A DNA stretch of 64,000 bases from Burkholderia sp. Bp9143 (GTDB taxonomy: Bacteria > Pseudomonadota > Gammaproteobacteria > Burkholderiales > Burkholderiaceae): contig NZ_QTPO01000014.1 in the NCBI RefSeq assembly GCF_003853645.1, positions 62,001-126,000 of the forward strand, given 5' to 3'. The translations under genes were made by a program, and so were the position numbers. The notes below the pieces were generated by a model. It ran no database searches. It saw nothing but the letters and a program-made list of their open reading frames with translations, and was not told the origin of the DNA. Positions 47,669 to 56,839 of this stretch are shown here, piece after piece (positions within the stretch are counted from its first letter, which is position 1; each line of letters begins with the position of its first letter).

Positions 47669-48699
47669 ACGGCGGCACCTTCGGCGGGCGAGTAAGCAGT
47701 CTTTGGCAGCGGCTTCAGATGCGACGCGAACTGCTCGGACGCCGCGCGCCACGAGAAGCGCTCGGCCCACGCGCGGGCAGTCTCGCGTTCGATCTTGAGC
47801 GCCTCGAGGCAGGCTTCCTGCAGGTCTTCGTGCATCGCGCCGGCATCGCCCCCGCCGAGCACGTCGATCGGGCCCGTGACGGGGTACGCGGCGACCGGCG
47901 TGCCGCACGCGAGCGCCTCCAGCAGCACGAGGCCGAACGTGTCGGTGCGACTCGGGAACACGAACACGTCGGCCGCAGCATACACCTTGGCGAGCTCGGC
48001 TTGCGACAGGACGCCCAGATAGTTCGCTTCCGGATAGCGCGATTTCAGCTCGGCGAGCGCCGGACCTTCGCCCGCGACCCACTTCGAGCCGGGCAGGTCG
48101 AGGCGCAGGAACGCCTCGACGTTCTTCTCGATCGCGACGCGGCCCACGTACAGGAAGATCGGCCGCGCGGTGTTGAGCACCTTCGACTCCATCGGCCGGA
48201 AGATGTCGAGGTCGACGCCGCGCGTCCACAGCACGACGTTCGTGAAGCCGAACTTCTCGAGGTCCTGCTTCACGACCGGAGTCGGTGCCATCACCGCGAG
48301 CGACGGCCCGTGGAACCAATGCAGGAACTTGTAGGTCGCCGACAGCGGAATGCCGAAGCGCGCCTGCACGTATTCCGGAAAGCGCGTGTGATACGCGGTC
48401 GTGTACGGCAGCTTGCGCGCGCGTGCATAGCGTCGCGCGGCGAGGCCGAGCGGGCCTTCGGTCGCGATGTGCAGCGCGTCGGGTGCGAACGCATCGATCC
48501 GGGCGCGCAGCTTGCGGTACGGCAGGATCGACAGGCGGATCTCGGGGTAGGTCGGGCAGGGCACCGTGCGGAATTCCAGCGGCGTCAGCATTTCGACCCG
48601 GTGACCGAGCGCGGTGAGTTCGCGGGAGGTGCTCTTCAGCGTGCGCACGACGCCGTTGACCTGCGGTTCCCACGCGTCGGTGACGATCATGATCTTCAT
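47665..48699 (-). CDS. GT4 glycosyltransferase, Agt-like
   Basis: This 344-aa protein starts with TDAWEPQVNGVVRTL (residues 7-21) and carries HIATEGPLGLAARR, YHTRFPEYVQARFG, WTRGVDLDIF, VAGEGPALAELKSRYP and VFVFPSRTDTFGLVLLEALACGTPVAAYP. This set is typical of the GT4 enzymes encoded beside PlcP in alphaproteobacteria, which glycosylate diacylglycerol under phosphate starvation. The donor would be a UDP-sugar (inference). It lies 30 bp after the metallophosphoesterase gene and overlaps dgkA. Confidence 0.8.
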   Translation of the reverse strand: MKIMIVTDAWEPQVNGVVRTLKSTSRELTALGHRVEMLTPLEFRTVPCPTYPEIRLSILPYRKLRARIDAFAPDALHIATEGPLGLAARRYARARKLPYTTAYHTRFPEYVQARFGIPLSATYKFLHWFHGPSLAVMAPTPVVKQDLEKFGFTNVVLWTRGVDLDIFRPMESKVLNTARPIFLYVGRVAIEKNVEAFLRLDLPGSKWVAGEGPALAELKSRYPEANYLGVLSQAELAKVYAAADVFVFPSRTDTFGLVLLEALACGTPVAAYPVTGPIDVLGGGDAGAMHEDLQEACLEALKIERETARAWAERFSWRAASEQFASHLKPLPKTAYSPAEGAAV

Positions 48700-48729
48700 C
48701 GCGGCATGTGTCCTGTAAGTAGAGTTGTG

Positions 48730-49668
48730 TCAGGCGGTGGCCTTGGCCTTGCGCGACGGGGCTGCGGACGGCGCGGTGCGCATCGCCGTCCAGTAGACGA
48801 TCTTCAGCTCGCCTTCCATCGTTTCGACGAGTGCGGACAGGCTCTCGACCCAGTCGCCGTCGTTGCAGTACAACACACCGTCGATGTCGCGGATCTCCGC
48901 CTTGTGGATGTGTCCGCACACGACGCCGTCGCAGCCGCGGCGGCGCGCTTCGTCGGTCATGACGGTCTCGAACTGCGAGATGAAGTTCACCGCGTTCTTC
49001 ACCTGGTGTTTCAGGTACTGCGACAACGACCAGTACTGGAAGCCCAGCCGGCTGCGGATCCGGTTGAACCAGCGGTTCAGCACGAGGATCAGCGTGTAGA
49101 GCGTGTCGCCGAGATACGCGAGCCATTTCGCGTGCTGGATCACGCCGTCGAACAGGTCGCCGTGCACGATCCACATCCGTTTGCCCGCGAGCGTCGTGTG
49201 AAATGCCTCGCCGCGCACCTGGATGTCGCCGAACGCGAGGTCGCAGAACTGCCGCGCGCCTTCGTCGTGGTTGCCGGGGATGTAGACCACCTGTGTGCCC
49301 TTGCGCGCCTTACGCAGGACCTTCTGCACTACGTCGTTGTGTGCCTGCGGCCAGTACCAGCCCTTCTTCAGCTGCCAGCCGTCGATGATGTCGCCGACGA
49401 GGTACAGGTATTCCGAATCGTTGTGTCGCAGGAAGTCGAGCAGGTACGGCGCCTGGCAGCCGCTCGAGCCGAGATGGATGTCGGATAGCCAGATCGTGCG
49501 GTAGCGATGGGTGGACGGCTCGGGGTCGTCGTGCTGCGTGACGTGCGTGGCCGTCGGCTCGTGCGGCGAAAGGGCATCGGTTGCGGCCGAGCCGGACAGG
49601 AAGGCGGTGACGGCGCGGGCGCCGAGCGGTTGACGGAACAGGGAGGTCGCGGACGTTTTCTGGCCCAT
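48730..49668 (-). CDS. PlcP-like metallophosphoesterase (often annotated UDP-2,3-diacylglucosamine diphosphatase)
   Basis: This 312-aa protein has about 55 non-conserved residues before the metal-binding core: D63/H65 in LSDIHLG, D93 in VGDIIDGW, N133-H134 in PGNHDE, H169 in HGDLFDG, and H253/H255 in GHIHKAE. The segment WYWPQAHNDVVQKVLRKARKG is, as I recall it, characteristic of PlcP, a phospholipase C-like enzyme that releases diacylglycerol from phospholipids, rather than of LpxH (about 240 aa). A Pho-box-like array lies 47 bp upstream. The enzymatic call is inferred from sequence style and neighbours. Confidence 0.75.
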   Translation of the reverse strand: MGQKTSATSLFRQPLGARAVTAFLSGSAATDALSPHEPTATHVTQHDDPEPSTHRYRTIWLSDIHLGSSGCQAPYLLDFLRHNDSEYLYLVGDIIDGWQLKKGWYWPQAHNDVVQKVLRKARKGTQVVYIPGNHDEGARQFCDLAFGDIQVRGEAFHTTLAGKRMWIVHGDLFDGVIQHAKWLAYLGDTLYTLILVLNRWFNRIRSRLGFQYWSLSQYLKHQVKNAVNFISQFETVMTDEARRRGCDGVVCGHIHKAEIRDIDGVLYCNDGDWVESLSALVETMEGELKIVYWTAMRTAPSAAPSRKAKATA

Positions 49669-49714
49669 GCATGACTCGCGCCGGTTGACATTACCGGCAT
49701 TGCGCCATGCGGGC

Positions 49715-49732
49715 GTGACTATGCCGTGACAG
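49715..49732 (-). promoter_or_regulatory. Pho-box-like direct repeats upstream of the PlcP-like gene
   Basis: On the minus strand CTGTCACGGCATAGTCAC consists of CTGTCAC and TAGTCAC at an exact 11-bp period, the geometry of PhoB sites (CTGTCAT-N4-CTGTCAT). A third weaker unit, ACGTCGC, lies one further period upstream. It is 47 bp before the ATG. Confidence 0.55.
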
Positions 49733-49929
49733 TCACGCGACGTTCTTATTACTGTCGTTGCGGCATGTTTGGCAGTGAATGCGGTGGCGTTGCGCACCCT
49801 GCCGAACCGACGGGTCTGTGGTTATCGGGCAAGCCGCGCGGGGCGGTCGTGCCAGCGTTTTCGAGGGGTTTCGTCTGATGGTGTGCCGATGCGCGGAGCC
49901 GGCCGTGGTCGCGCGGACCGCGCGGCGCG

Positions 49930-50442
49930 TCAGCGCGGAATGGCGACGACGCGCGTGCGGGCGATGCGGTCGTGCGGGAACTGGCGACCGGCGTGCAGGC
50001 GAGCGGCGCCGGCCCATGCGACGATCCACGCGGCGGTGAGCGCGAGCGTGACGGGCACCGACAGGCCGAGGAGCGGATGCAGCGCGAGCGGCGGCAGGAA
50101 CCACAGCCAGCCGAGCGCGTAGCGGACGAGCGCATGGCCGGCGTTCAGCGGCCGGCCGCTCGACGATTCGAGCCGCAGCCGCCAGGTCTTCATCGGCAGC
50201 GTCTGGCCGCCGTGGGTCCAGAACCAGACGAAGTACGCGCCGACGACGAGCGCGATCCATGCGGCGAGGAGGTTGTGATGGACGAAGCCGTTGCGCTGCT
50301 GCGTCGCGAGGCTGAAGGCGAGGCCCGCGAAGAACACGACGCCGAACAGCAGCACGGCTTCGTACAACATCGCGGCGAGGCGCCGTCGCACGGACGGCGC
50401 GGCGACGGCGGCCGGGGCCTCGGGTGCGGGGGCGCTCGCCAC
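49930..50442 (-). CDS. RDD family membrane protein
   Basis: This 170-aa protein has three or four hydrophobic segments and the RDD start RRRLAAMLYEAVLLFGVVFFAGL. Then come WIALVVGAYFVWFWTHGGQTLPMKTWRLRLES and ALVRYALGWLWFLPPLALHP. The Arg-Asp-Asp of the family name is here Arg-(Leu-Ala-Ala). GTG 50442 begins 6 bp after the DUF3106 stop. It is the last gene of the sigma-factor operon. Confidence 0.82.
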   Translation of the reverse strand: MASAPAPEAPAAVAAPSVRRRLAAMLYEAVLLFGVVFFAGLAFSLATQQRNGFVHHNLLAAWIALVVGAYFVWFWTHGGQTLPMKTWRLRLESSSGRPLNAGHALVRYALGWLWFLPPLALHPLLGLSVPVTLALTAAWIVAWAGAARLHAGRQFPHDRIARTRVVAIPR

Positions 50443-50448
50443 GGCGGG

Positions 50449-51213
50449 TCAGGAACCCTTGAACATCGACGGCGCGTCGGCCGGTGACACGGGCGTGACG
50501 GTCGCAGGCGCGGGTGGGGCAGTGCCGGACGTGGACGATGCCGCCACGGGCAGCGTGCCGGTGCCGGCCGATGCAGGTGCCGCTGCCGGCGCGGGGGTGC
50601 TCGCCGGATGCTCGTGCGAATTGACGAGACGGCGTACATCACGGTCGGCGACGGTCGGCGGCGCGCTGACGACGCTCGGCCGGCGACGGCGCTCGGTCGC
50701 GGCGAGGCGCTCCTTCTGCTCTTCGGGCAGTTGCTGGTAGGCCTTCCACGCGCGCTCGCGCGCCTGCGCGGACAGTTCCTTCGCGCTCTGGTAATTCTCG
50801 CGCGCGACGCGGCGCTGCTCGGGCGTCATCCGCGCCCACTCGGACATCCGGTCTTGCAGGTGTTTCTGCTCATCAGGCGTCAATTTCGCGAAACGAGACG
50901 CGATCTTCAGCCATTTGCGCTTGCGCGCGTCGCTGAAGCCATCCCACTGATCGGCAAACGGCGCGAGTGCCGCGCGTTGCGCGGGCGTCAGGCGCGCCCA
51001 AGACAGCGGGCCGTTGGCGGCCGGCAGCGGCAGGGGCAGCGGGGCGAGTTCGGTGGTCAGCCCGGCGGCGGCCGAGGTCGGCGCGGGCGCGCTGCTGGCC
51101 GCGGCGGAGACCGTCGTGGGGGGCGGGTTGAATCGGGAATAGGTGGCGACGTAGGAAACGGCGATCGCGATCACGCATCCGAAAAATACGGCCAGGCCGC
51201 GTTTCTGACTCAC
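50449..51213 (-). CDS. DUF3106 protein
   Basis: This 254-aa protein has one N-terminal hydrophobic segment (LAVFFGCVIAIAVSYVA) and a Trp/Arg-rich repeat region of the DUF3106 type: LSWARLTPAQRAALAPFADQWDGFSDARKRKWLKIASRFAKLTPDEQ, seen here by its borders LSWARLTPAQ and RMTPEQRRVARENY. The C-terminus is Pro/Ala/Ser-rich and low in complexity. The start is GTG. It is exported or membrane-anchored. Function unknown. Confidence 0.8.
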   Translation of the reverse strand: MSQKRGLAVFFGCVIAIAVSYVATYSRFNPPPTTVSAAASSAPAPTSAAAGLTTELAPLPLPLPAANGPLSWARLTPAQRAALAPFADQWDGFSDARKRKWLKIASRFAKLTPDEQKHLQDRMSEWARMTPEQRRVARENYQSAKELSAQARERAWKAYQQLPEEQKERLAATERRRRPSVVSAPPTVADRDVRRLVNSHEHPASTPAPAAAPASAGTGTLPVAASSTSGTAPPAPATVTPVSPADAPSMFKGS

Positions 51214-51237
51214 CCGTGCGATCCCCGTTATTGTCTG

Positions 51238-51663
51238 TTAGCGTGCGTGCGAAAGATACGCGTTGAACCCGTGATCGAGATACGCGTTGAGCGGCAGGTC
51301 GTCGCTGAGCATCGCCGCGTCGATGTCGGCGAGTTCGGCGGTGCGCTGCATGTCTTCCCAGTAGGCGATACCGACGAGCCCCGCGAGCAGCAGCGCGAGC
51401 GGCCACGCGCGCAGCAGGCGGCGCGCGAACGATGCCGGCGGGCGGCTCGCGGGCGGCGTGCCGTATGCGCCGGCCGCGCCGGCGAAGGCCGGCACGAACA
51501 CCGGCGCGGTCGCGGCTTCCGGCTTCTTGCGCGCGAGCGCGGCCCGGCGTGCGACGGCCAGACGGTCGGTGGTCGCGGCAGGCAGCGCCGCGGCACGTTC
51601 GTCCAGTGCGCGGCGGACCTTCAGCGCGAATTCGTGTTCTCGATTTACGGGAGCGGAGCTCAT
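51238..51663 (-). CDS. DUF3619 protein, possible anti-sigma factor
   Basis: This 141-aa protein has a cytoplasmic N-terminal part of about 85 residues with EFALKVRRALDERAAALPAATTDRLAVARRAAL. One membrane span follows (WPLALLLAGLVGIAYW), then a short outer tail of about 35 residues. Its ATG overlaps the ECF sigma stop. Topology and coupling resemble anti-sigma factors, but it lacks a recognisable zinc-binding HxxxCxxC motif. The anti-sigma role is inference. Confidence 0.75.
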   Translation of the reverse strand: MSSAPVNREHEFALKVRRALDERAAALPAATTDRLAVARRAALARKKPEAATAPVFVPAFAGAAGAYGTPPASRPPASFARRLLRAWPLALLLAGLVGIAYWEDMQRTAELADIDAAMLSDDLPLNAYLDHGFNAYLSHAR

Positions 51664-52223
51664 AGCGTGATTCCTTTGGCCTTGAGCGCTTGCGCCAGGG
51701 TGTGGGTGGCTCGCGAGCAGTGCGTCTTGACGCTGCCTTCGGAGCACCCCATTGCGGCGGCAGTCTCGGCGACATCCATATCTTCCCAATAACGCATCAG
51801 GAACGCTTCCCGTTGACGCGTCGGAAGTTTCTGGATTTCTTCGTCGATCAGGGCCAGAACCTGCTCCCGCTCGATGCGGTGCTCGGTGCTCTCGACGCCC
51901 GCGTTGTCGTCCGCGGACTCGAGCGTTTCCAGCGGATCGAAGTCCTCGTCGTCCGTGTTGTTGAGCGACGAGAAGAGCGTGACCCAGGTATTGCGGACCT
52001 TCTGCCGGCGGAACCAGTCGTGGATCGCGTTCTGCAGAATCCGCTGGAACAGCAGCGGCAGTTCGGCCGCCGGTCGATCGCCATATTTCTCCGCCAGCTT
52101 GATCATCGCGTCCTGCACGATGTCGAGCGACGCATCGTCGTCACGCACGGCGTACGCAGCCTGCTTGAACGCGCGCCTTTCGACGCCCGCCAGAAAGTCG
52201 GCGAGTTCCTTGTCTGATGCCAT
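51660..52223 (-). CDS. ECF-type RNA polymerase sigma factor
   Basis: This 187-aa protein has sigma region 2 (FKQAAYAVRDDDASLDIVQDAMIKLAEKYGD, then LLFQRILQNAIHDWFRRQKVR) and region 4 (LPTRQREAFLMRYWEDMDVAETAAAMGCSEGSVKTHCSRA), named here by their borders. An acidic linker (NTDDEDFDPLETLESADD) separates them. It is the first gene of sigma-DUF3619-DUF3106-RDD. The stimulus is unknown. Confidence 0.9.
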   Translation of the reverse strand: MASDKELADFLAGVERRAFKQAAYAVRDDDASLDIVQDAMIKLAEKYGDRPAAELPLLFQRILQNAIHDWFRRQKVRNTWVTLFSSLNNTDDEDFDPLETLESADDNAGVESTEHRIEREQVLALIDEEIQKLPTRQREAFLMRYWEDMDVAETAAAMGCSEGSVKTHCSRATHTLAQALKAKGITL

Positions 52224-52574
52224 TCCGTAAAGGTATGCGCTGCGGACTGCGGCGTGTGAAAGGTCGAAAAATTTCGTAAAACCCGCGGATGCTAACAAAT
52301 TTTCGCGTGACTTGGCACAGTTGACGGCTCGGTACGTTGCGTGCGAGCCGCGTCCGCGGGCCGCCTGGCGGGGGCCATGATGCGCTGCGGGATATTTTGC
52401 TTGACGACCCAATCATGACCCGCTATCGTCAACGATTCGCAACATGAAGTGATAGTCTCATTTGAGGCTGGCCCAAGAAGCCCGCCCTTCAACTGGACGC
52501 GCCGCTTGAACCCGAGCCACAAGCCCGGCAGAGAGCACCCGATCAATTTTTTGCCGAAAATTCGAAAGGTCAAA
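52224..52574. other. Intergenic region between the sigma gene and ilvI
   Basis: This 351-bp divergent gap contains the ilvI promoter (separate entry). I looked for an Ile/Val/Leu-rich leader peptide and found none; short ORFs here, such as one starting at 52379 and one at 52416, are not rich in those residues. The sigma-gene promoter should also lie here but is not clear. Confidence 0.4.
52401..52429 (+). promoter_or_regulatory. Candidate sigma-70 promoter of the ilv operon
   Basis: TTGACG (52401-52406), 17-bp spacer, TATCGT (52424-52429). The resulting leader of about 140 nt precedes ilvI. Confidence 0.6.
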
Positions 52575-54338
52575 ATGAACATGCCCAGCGCGGAATTCTC
52601 CACGTCGGAACCCCTTTCCCCTCCCGATAGCGACTCCATCGGCGCCACCGTGCTCATGAAGGCACTGGCCGACGAGAACGTCGAATTCATCTGGGGCTAC
52701 CCCGGCGGCTCGGTACTCTACATCTACGACGAGCTTTACAAGCAGGACAAGATTCAGCACGTGCTGGTGCGCCACGAACAGGCGGCCGTGCACGCAGCCG
52801 ATGCGTATGCGCGTTCCACCGGCAACGTCGGCGTCTGTCTCGTGACGTCCGGCCCCGGTGTCACCAATGCGGTGACCGGCATCGCAACGGCCTACATGGA
52901 TTCGATCCCGATGGTCGTGATCAGCGGCCAGGTGCCGACTGCCGCGATCGGCCAGGACGCGTTCCAGGAATGCGATACGGTCGGCATCACGCGTCCGTGC
53001 GTGAAGCACAACTTCCTCGTGAAGGACGTGCGCGACCTCGCGGAAACCGTCAAGAAGGCGTTCTACATCGCCCGCACCGGCCGTCCGGGTCCAGTGCTGA
53101 TCGACATCCCGAAGGACATCTCGAAGACGCCGTGCCAGTACGAGCCGGTCAAGAGCGTGTCGCTGCGGTCGTACAACCCCGTCACGAAAGGCCATTCGGG
53201 CCAGATCCGCAAGGCCGTGTCGCTGCTGCTGTCGGCGAAGCGTCCCTATATCTACACGGGCGGCGGCATCATCCTCGCCGACGCGGCGCGCGAACTGAAC
53301 CAGTTCGCCGACCTGCTCGGCTACCCGGTCACGAACACGCTGATGGGCCTCGGCGGCTATCGCGCGTCGGACAAGAAATTCCTCGGCATGCTCGGCATGC
53401 ACGGCACGTACGAAGCGAACATGGCGATGCAGCACTGTGACGTGCTGATCGCGATCGGCGCCCGCTTCGACGACCGCGTGATCGGCGACCCGGCGCACTT
53501 CGCGTCGCGTCCGCGCAAGATCATCCACATCGACATCGACCCGTCGTCGATCTCGAAGCGCGTGAAGGTCGACATCCCGATCGTCGGCGACGTGAAGGAA
53601 GTGCTGAAGGAGCTGATCGAGCAGTTGCAGACGGCCGAGCATGGCCCCGACACCGAAGCGCTCGCGCAATGGTGGAAGGACATCGAGGGCTGGCGCGCGA
53701 AGGACTGCCTGAAGTTCGACCGCGAAAGCGAGATCATCAAGCCGCAGTACGTGGTCGAGAAGGCGTGGGAGCTGACGGACGGCAATGCGTTCGTGTGCTC
53801 GGACGTCGGCCAGCACCAGATGTGGGCCGCGCAGTTCTACCGTTTCAACAAGCCGCGTCGCTGGATCAATTCCGGCGGCCTCGGCACGATGGGCTTCGGC
53901 CTGCCGGCAGCGATGGGCGTCAAGATGGCGCACCCGGACGACGACGTGCTGTGCATCACGGGCGAAGGCTCGATCCAGATGTGCATCCAGGAACTGTCGA
54001 CCTGCCTGCAGTACGACACGCCCGTGAAGATCATTTCGCTGAACAACCGCTATCTCGGCATGGTCCGCCAGTGGCAGCAGATCGAATACAGCAAGCGCTA
54101 TTCACATTCGTACATGGATGCGCTGCCCGACTTCGTGAAGCTCGCCGAAGCGTACGGCCATGTCGGCATGCGGATCGAAAAGACCTCGGATGTGGAGCCG
54201 GCGCTGAAGGAGGCGCTGCGCCTGAAGGACCGCACCGTGTTTCTCGACTTCCAGACCGATCCGACCGAAAACGTCTGGCCGATGGTACAGGCCGGCAAGG
54301 GCATCACCGAGATGCTGCTCGGATCGGAAGATCTGTAA
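52575..54338 (+). CDS. ilvI: Acetolactate synthase large subunit
   Basis: This 587-aa ThDP enzyme makes acetolactate or acetohydroxybutyrate in branched-chain amino-acid synthesis. Visible are VEFIWGYPGGSVLYIYDEL, the catalytic Glu in VRHEQAAVHAADAYAR, the ThDP/Mg2+ motif ITGEGSIQMCIQELSTCLQY...NNRYLGMVRQWQQ and GRPGPVLIDIPKDI. AAGG lies 6 nt before ATG 52575. It is followed by its regulatory subunit ilvH. Confidence 0.96.
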   Translation: MNMPSAEFSTSEPLSPPDSDSIGATVLMKALADENVEFIWGYPGGSVLYIYDELYKQDKIQHVLVRHEQAAVHAADAYARSTGNVGVCLVTSGPGVTNAVTGIATAYMDSIPMVVISGQVPTAAIGQDAFQECDTVGITRPCVKHNFLVKDVRDLAETVKKAFYIARTGRPGPVLIDIPKDISKTPCQYEPVKSVSLRSYNPVTKGHSGQIRKAVSLLLSAKRPYIYTGGGIILADAARELNQFADLLGYPVTNTLMGLGGYRASDKKFLGMLGMHGTYEANMAMQHCDVLIAIGARFDDRVIGDPAHFASRPRKIIHIDIDPSSISKRVKVDIPIVGDVKEVLKELIEQLQTAEHGPDTEALAQWWKDIEGWRAKDCLKFDRESEIIKPQYVVEKAWELTDGNAFVCSDVGQHQMWAAQFYRFNKPRRWINSGGLGTMGFGLPAAMGVKMAHPDDDVLCITGEGSIQMCIQELSTCLQYDTPVKIISLNNRYLGMVRQWQQIEYSKRYSHSYMDALPDFVKLAEAYGHVGMRIEKTSDVEPALKEALRLKDRTVFLDFQTDPTENVWPMVQAGKGITEMLLGSEDL

Positions 54339-54449
54339 CGGCGCGACGCGCGCTTGGGCCGAATGCGGCCGCCTTCACGAAGGGCGGTGCGGCACCGGGC
54401 GGCGCGCGGCGCGAGTGAATCGACACGGCACATTCTGGAAGAAGCGAAC

Positions 54450-54941
54450 ATGAGACACATCATTTCCGTCCTGCTGGAGAACGAACCGGGCGCGCTGTCG
54501 CGCGTGGTCGGTCTGTTTTCCGCACGCGGCTACAACATCGAAACCTTGACGGTGGCGCCGACCGAAGACCAATCGCTGTCGCGGCTCACCATCGTTTCCA
54601 TTGGCTCGGACGACGTGATCGAACAGATCACGAAGCATCTGAACCGCCTGATCGAGGTGGTGAAAGTGGTGGACCTGACCGACGGTGCACACATCGAACG
54701 CGAGCTGATGCTGATCAAGGTACGTGCAGTGGGCAAGGAGCGCGAAGAAATGAAGCGGATGTCGGACATTTTCCGGGGCCGCATCATCGACGTGACCGAA
54801 AAGACCTACACGATCGAATTGACGGGCGCGAGCGACAAGCTCGACGCATTCATCCAGGGGCTGGACGCCAGCGCGATCCTAGAGACCGTGCGTACCGGCA
54901 GCTCCGGCATCGGACGCGGCGAGCGCATCCTGAAGGTGTGA
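54450..54941 (+). CDS. ilvH: Acetolactate synthase small subunit
   Basis: This 163-aa regulatory subunit has an N-terminal ACT domain (MRHIISVLLENEPGALSRVVGLFSARGYNIETLTV, cited by MRHIISVLLENEPGALSR) that senses valine, and a C-terminal domain (MSDIFRGRIIDVTEKTYTIE). ATG 54450 has GGAAGAAG upstream. It is co-linear with ilvI, about 111 bp downstream, and ilvC follows. Confidence 0.97.
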   Translation: MRHIISVLLENEPGALSRVVGLFSARGYNIETLTVAPTEDQSLSRLTIVSIGSDDVIEQITKHLNRLIEVVKVVDLTDGAHIERELMLIKVRAVGKEREEMKRMSDIFRGRIIDVTEKTYTIELTGASDKLDAFIQGLDASAILETVRTGSSGIGRGERILKV

Positions 54942-55017
54942 TGCCAAGAGGCACGCCGGGTGCGCCGTCATGTCCCGGCCCGCAGTACCCAATCCGAACG
55001 AATTGTTGAATTTTTGA

Positions 55018-56052
<1,035 letters not shown>

Positions 56053-56096
56053 GCACCGCGTGCTGTTCCGGCCCTTCGAGTGGAGGGTCGGTATCA

Positions 56097-56135
56097 AAAA
56101 GCCGCCCGAAGGCAGTAGTGCCCCGGGCGGCTTTT
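56097..56135 (+). terminator. Rho-independent terminator after ilvC
   Basis: AAAAGCCGCCCG (56097-56108) pairs with CGGGCGGCTTTT (56124-56135), 45 bp after the ilvC stop and 45 bp before psd. The A-run and T-run would allow it to act both ways. Confidence 0.9.
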
Positions 56136-56179
56136 GCTATCCTACGGGCTTTGCAATTCACCGAACACAGAACGAATCC

Positions 56180-56824
56180 ATGAACTATCCTCATCCGATC
56201 ATCGCGCGCGAAGGCTGGCCGTTCATCGCGATTGCAGCCGTCATCGCGCTGTTGATCCACGCCGTCGGGGGCTTCGGCTTCGCGTGGCCGTTCTGGCTGC
56301 TGCTCGTCTTCGTCGTCCAGTTCTTCCGCGATCCGCAGCGCCCGATCCCGGCGCAGCCGAACGCGGTGCTGTGCCCGGCGGACGGCCGCATCGTCGCGGT
56401 CGAGACCACGCAGGATCCGTATGCTAACCGCGAAGCGCTGAAGATCAGCGTGTTCATGAATGTCTTCAACGTCCATTCACAGCGTTCGCCGGTCGACGGC
56501 GCGGTCACCAAGGTCGAGTATTTCCCGGGCGCGTTCCTGAACGCGGCGATCGACAAGGCATCGACCGAGAACGAGCGCAATGCGGTCGTGATCCAGACGG
56601 CGAGCGGCAAGACCGTCACCGCCGTGCAGATCGCCGGCCTCGTCGCCCGCCGGATCCTCTGCTACGTGCGCGCCGGCGAGCCGCTGTCGCGCGGCCAGCG
56701 CTACGGTTTCATCCGCTTCGGTTCGCGCGTCGACGTGTACCTGCCGCTCGGCAGCCGCGCGAAGGTATCGATCGGCGAGAAGGTCTACGCGTCGTCGACG
56801 ATCCTCGCCGAGCTCGAACAGTAA
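56180..56824 (+). CDS. psd: Phosphatidylserine decarboxylase proenzyme
   Basis: This 214-aa proenzyme makes phosphatidylethanolamine from phosphatidylserine. The self-cleavage Gly-Ser that gives the pyruvoyl alpha chain is in [11 protein letters not shown]. It has an N-terminal membrane segment ([17 protein letters not shown]) and [17 protein letters not shown]. This short form (about 214 aa) is the type usual in betaproteobacteria. The start is ATG 56180. pssA, which makes its substrate, is 15 bp downstream. Confidence 0.96.
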   Translation: MNYPHPIIAREGWPFIAIAAVIALLIHAVGGFGFAWPFWLLLVFVVQFFRDPQRPIPAQPNAVLCPADGRIVAVETTQDPYANREALKISVFMNVFNVHSQRSPVDGAVTKVEYFPGAFLNAAIDKASTENERNAVVIQTASGKTVTAVQIAGLVARRILCYVRAGEPLSRGQRYGFIRFGSRVDVYLPLGSRAKVSIGEKVYASSTILAELEQ

Positions 56825-56839
56825 GCGGCGGGACGCACG

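Noticed and set aside
48730..49668. LpxH (lipid A UDP-2,3-diacylglucosamine hydrolase)
   Set aside because: The protein is longer, and the WYWPQAHNDVVQKVLRK segment, the GT4/DgkA neighbours and the Pho-like site fit PlcP better. The LpxH label is kept only as the usual automatic annotation.
52224..52574. Ile/Val/Leu leader peptide ahead of ilvI
   Set aside because: Short ORFs in the leader are not enriched for branched-chain codons, unlike the clear leuA leader.
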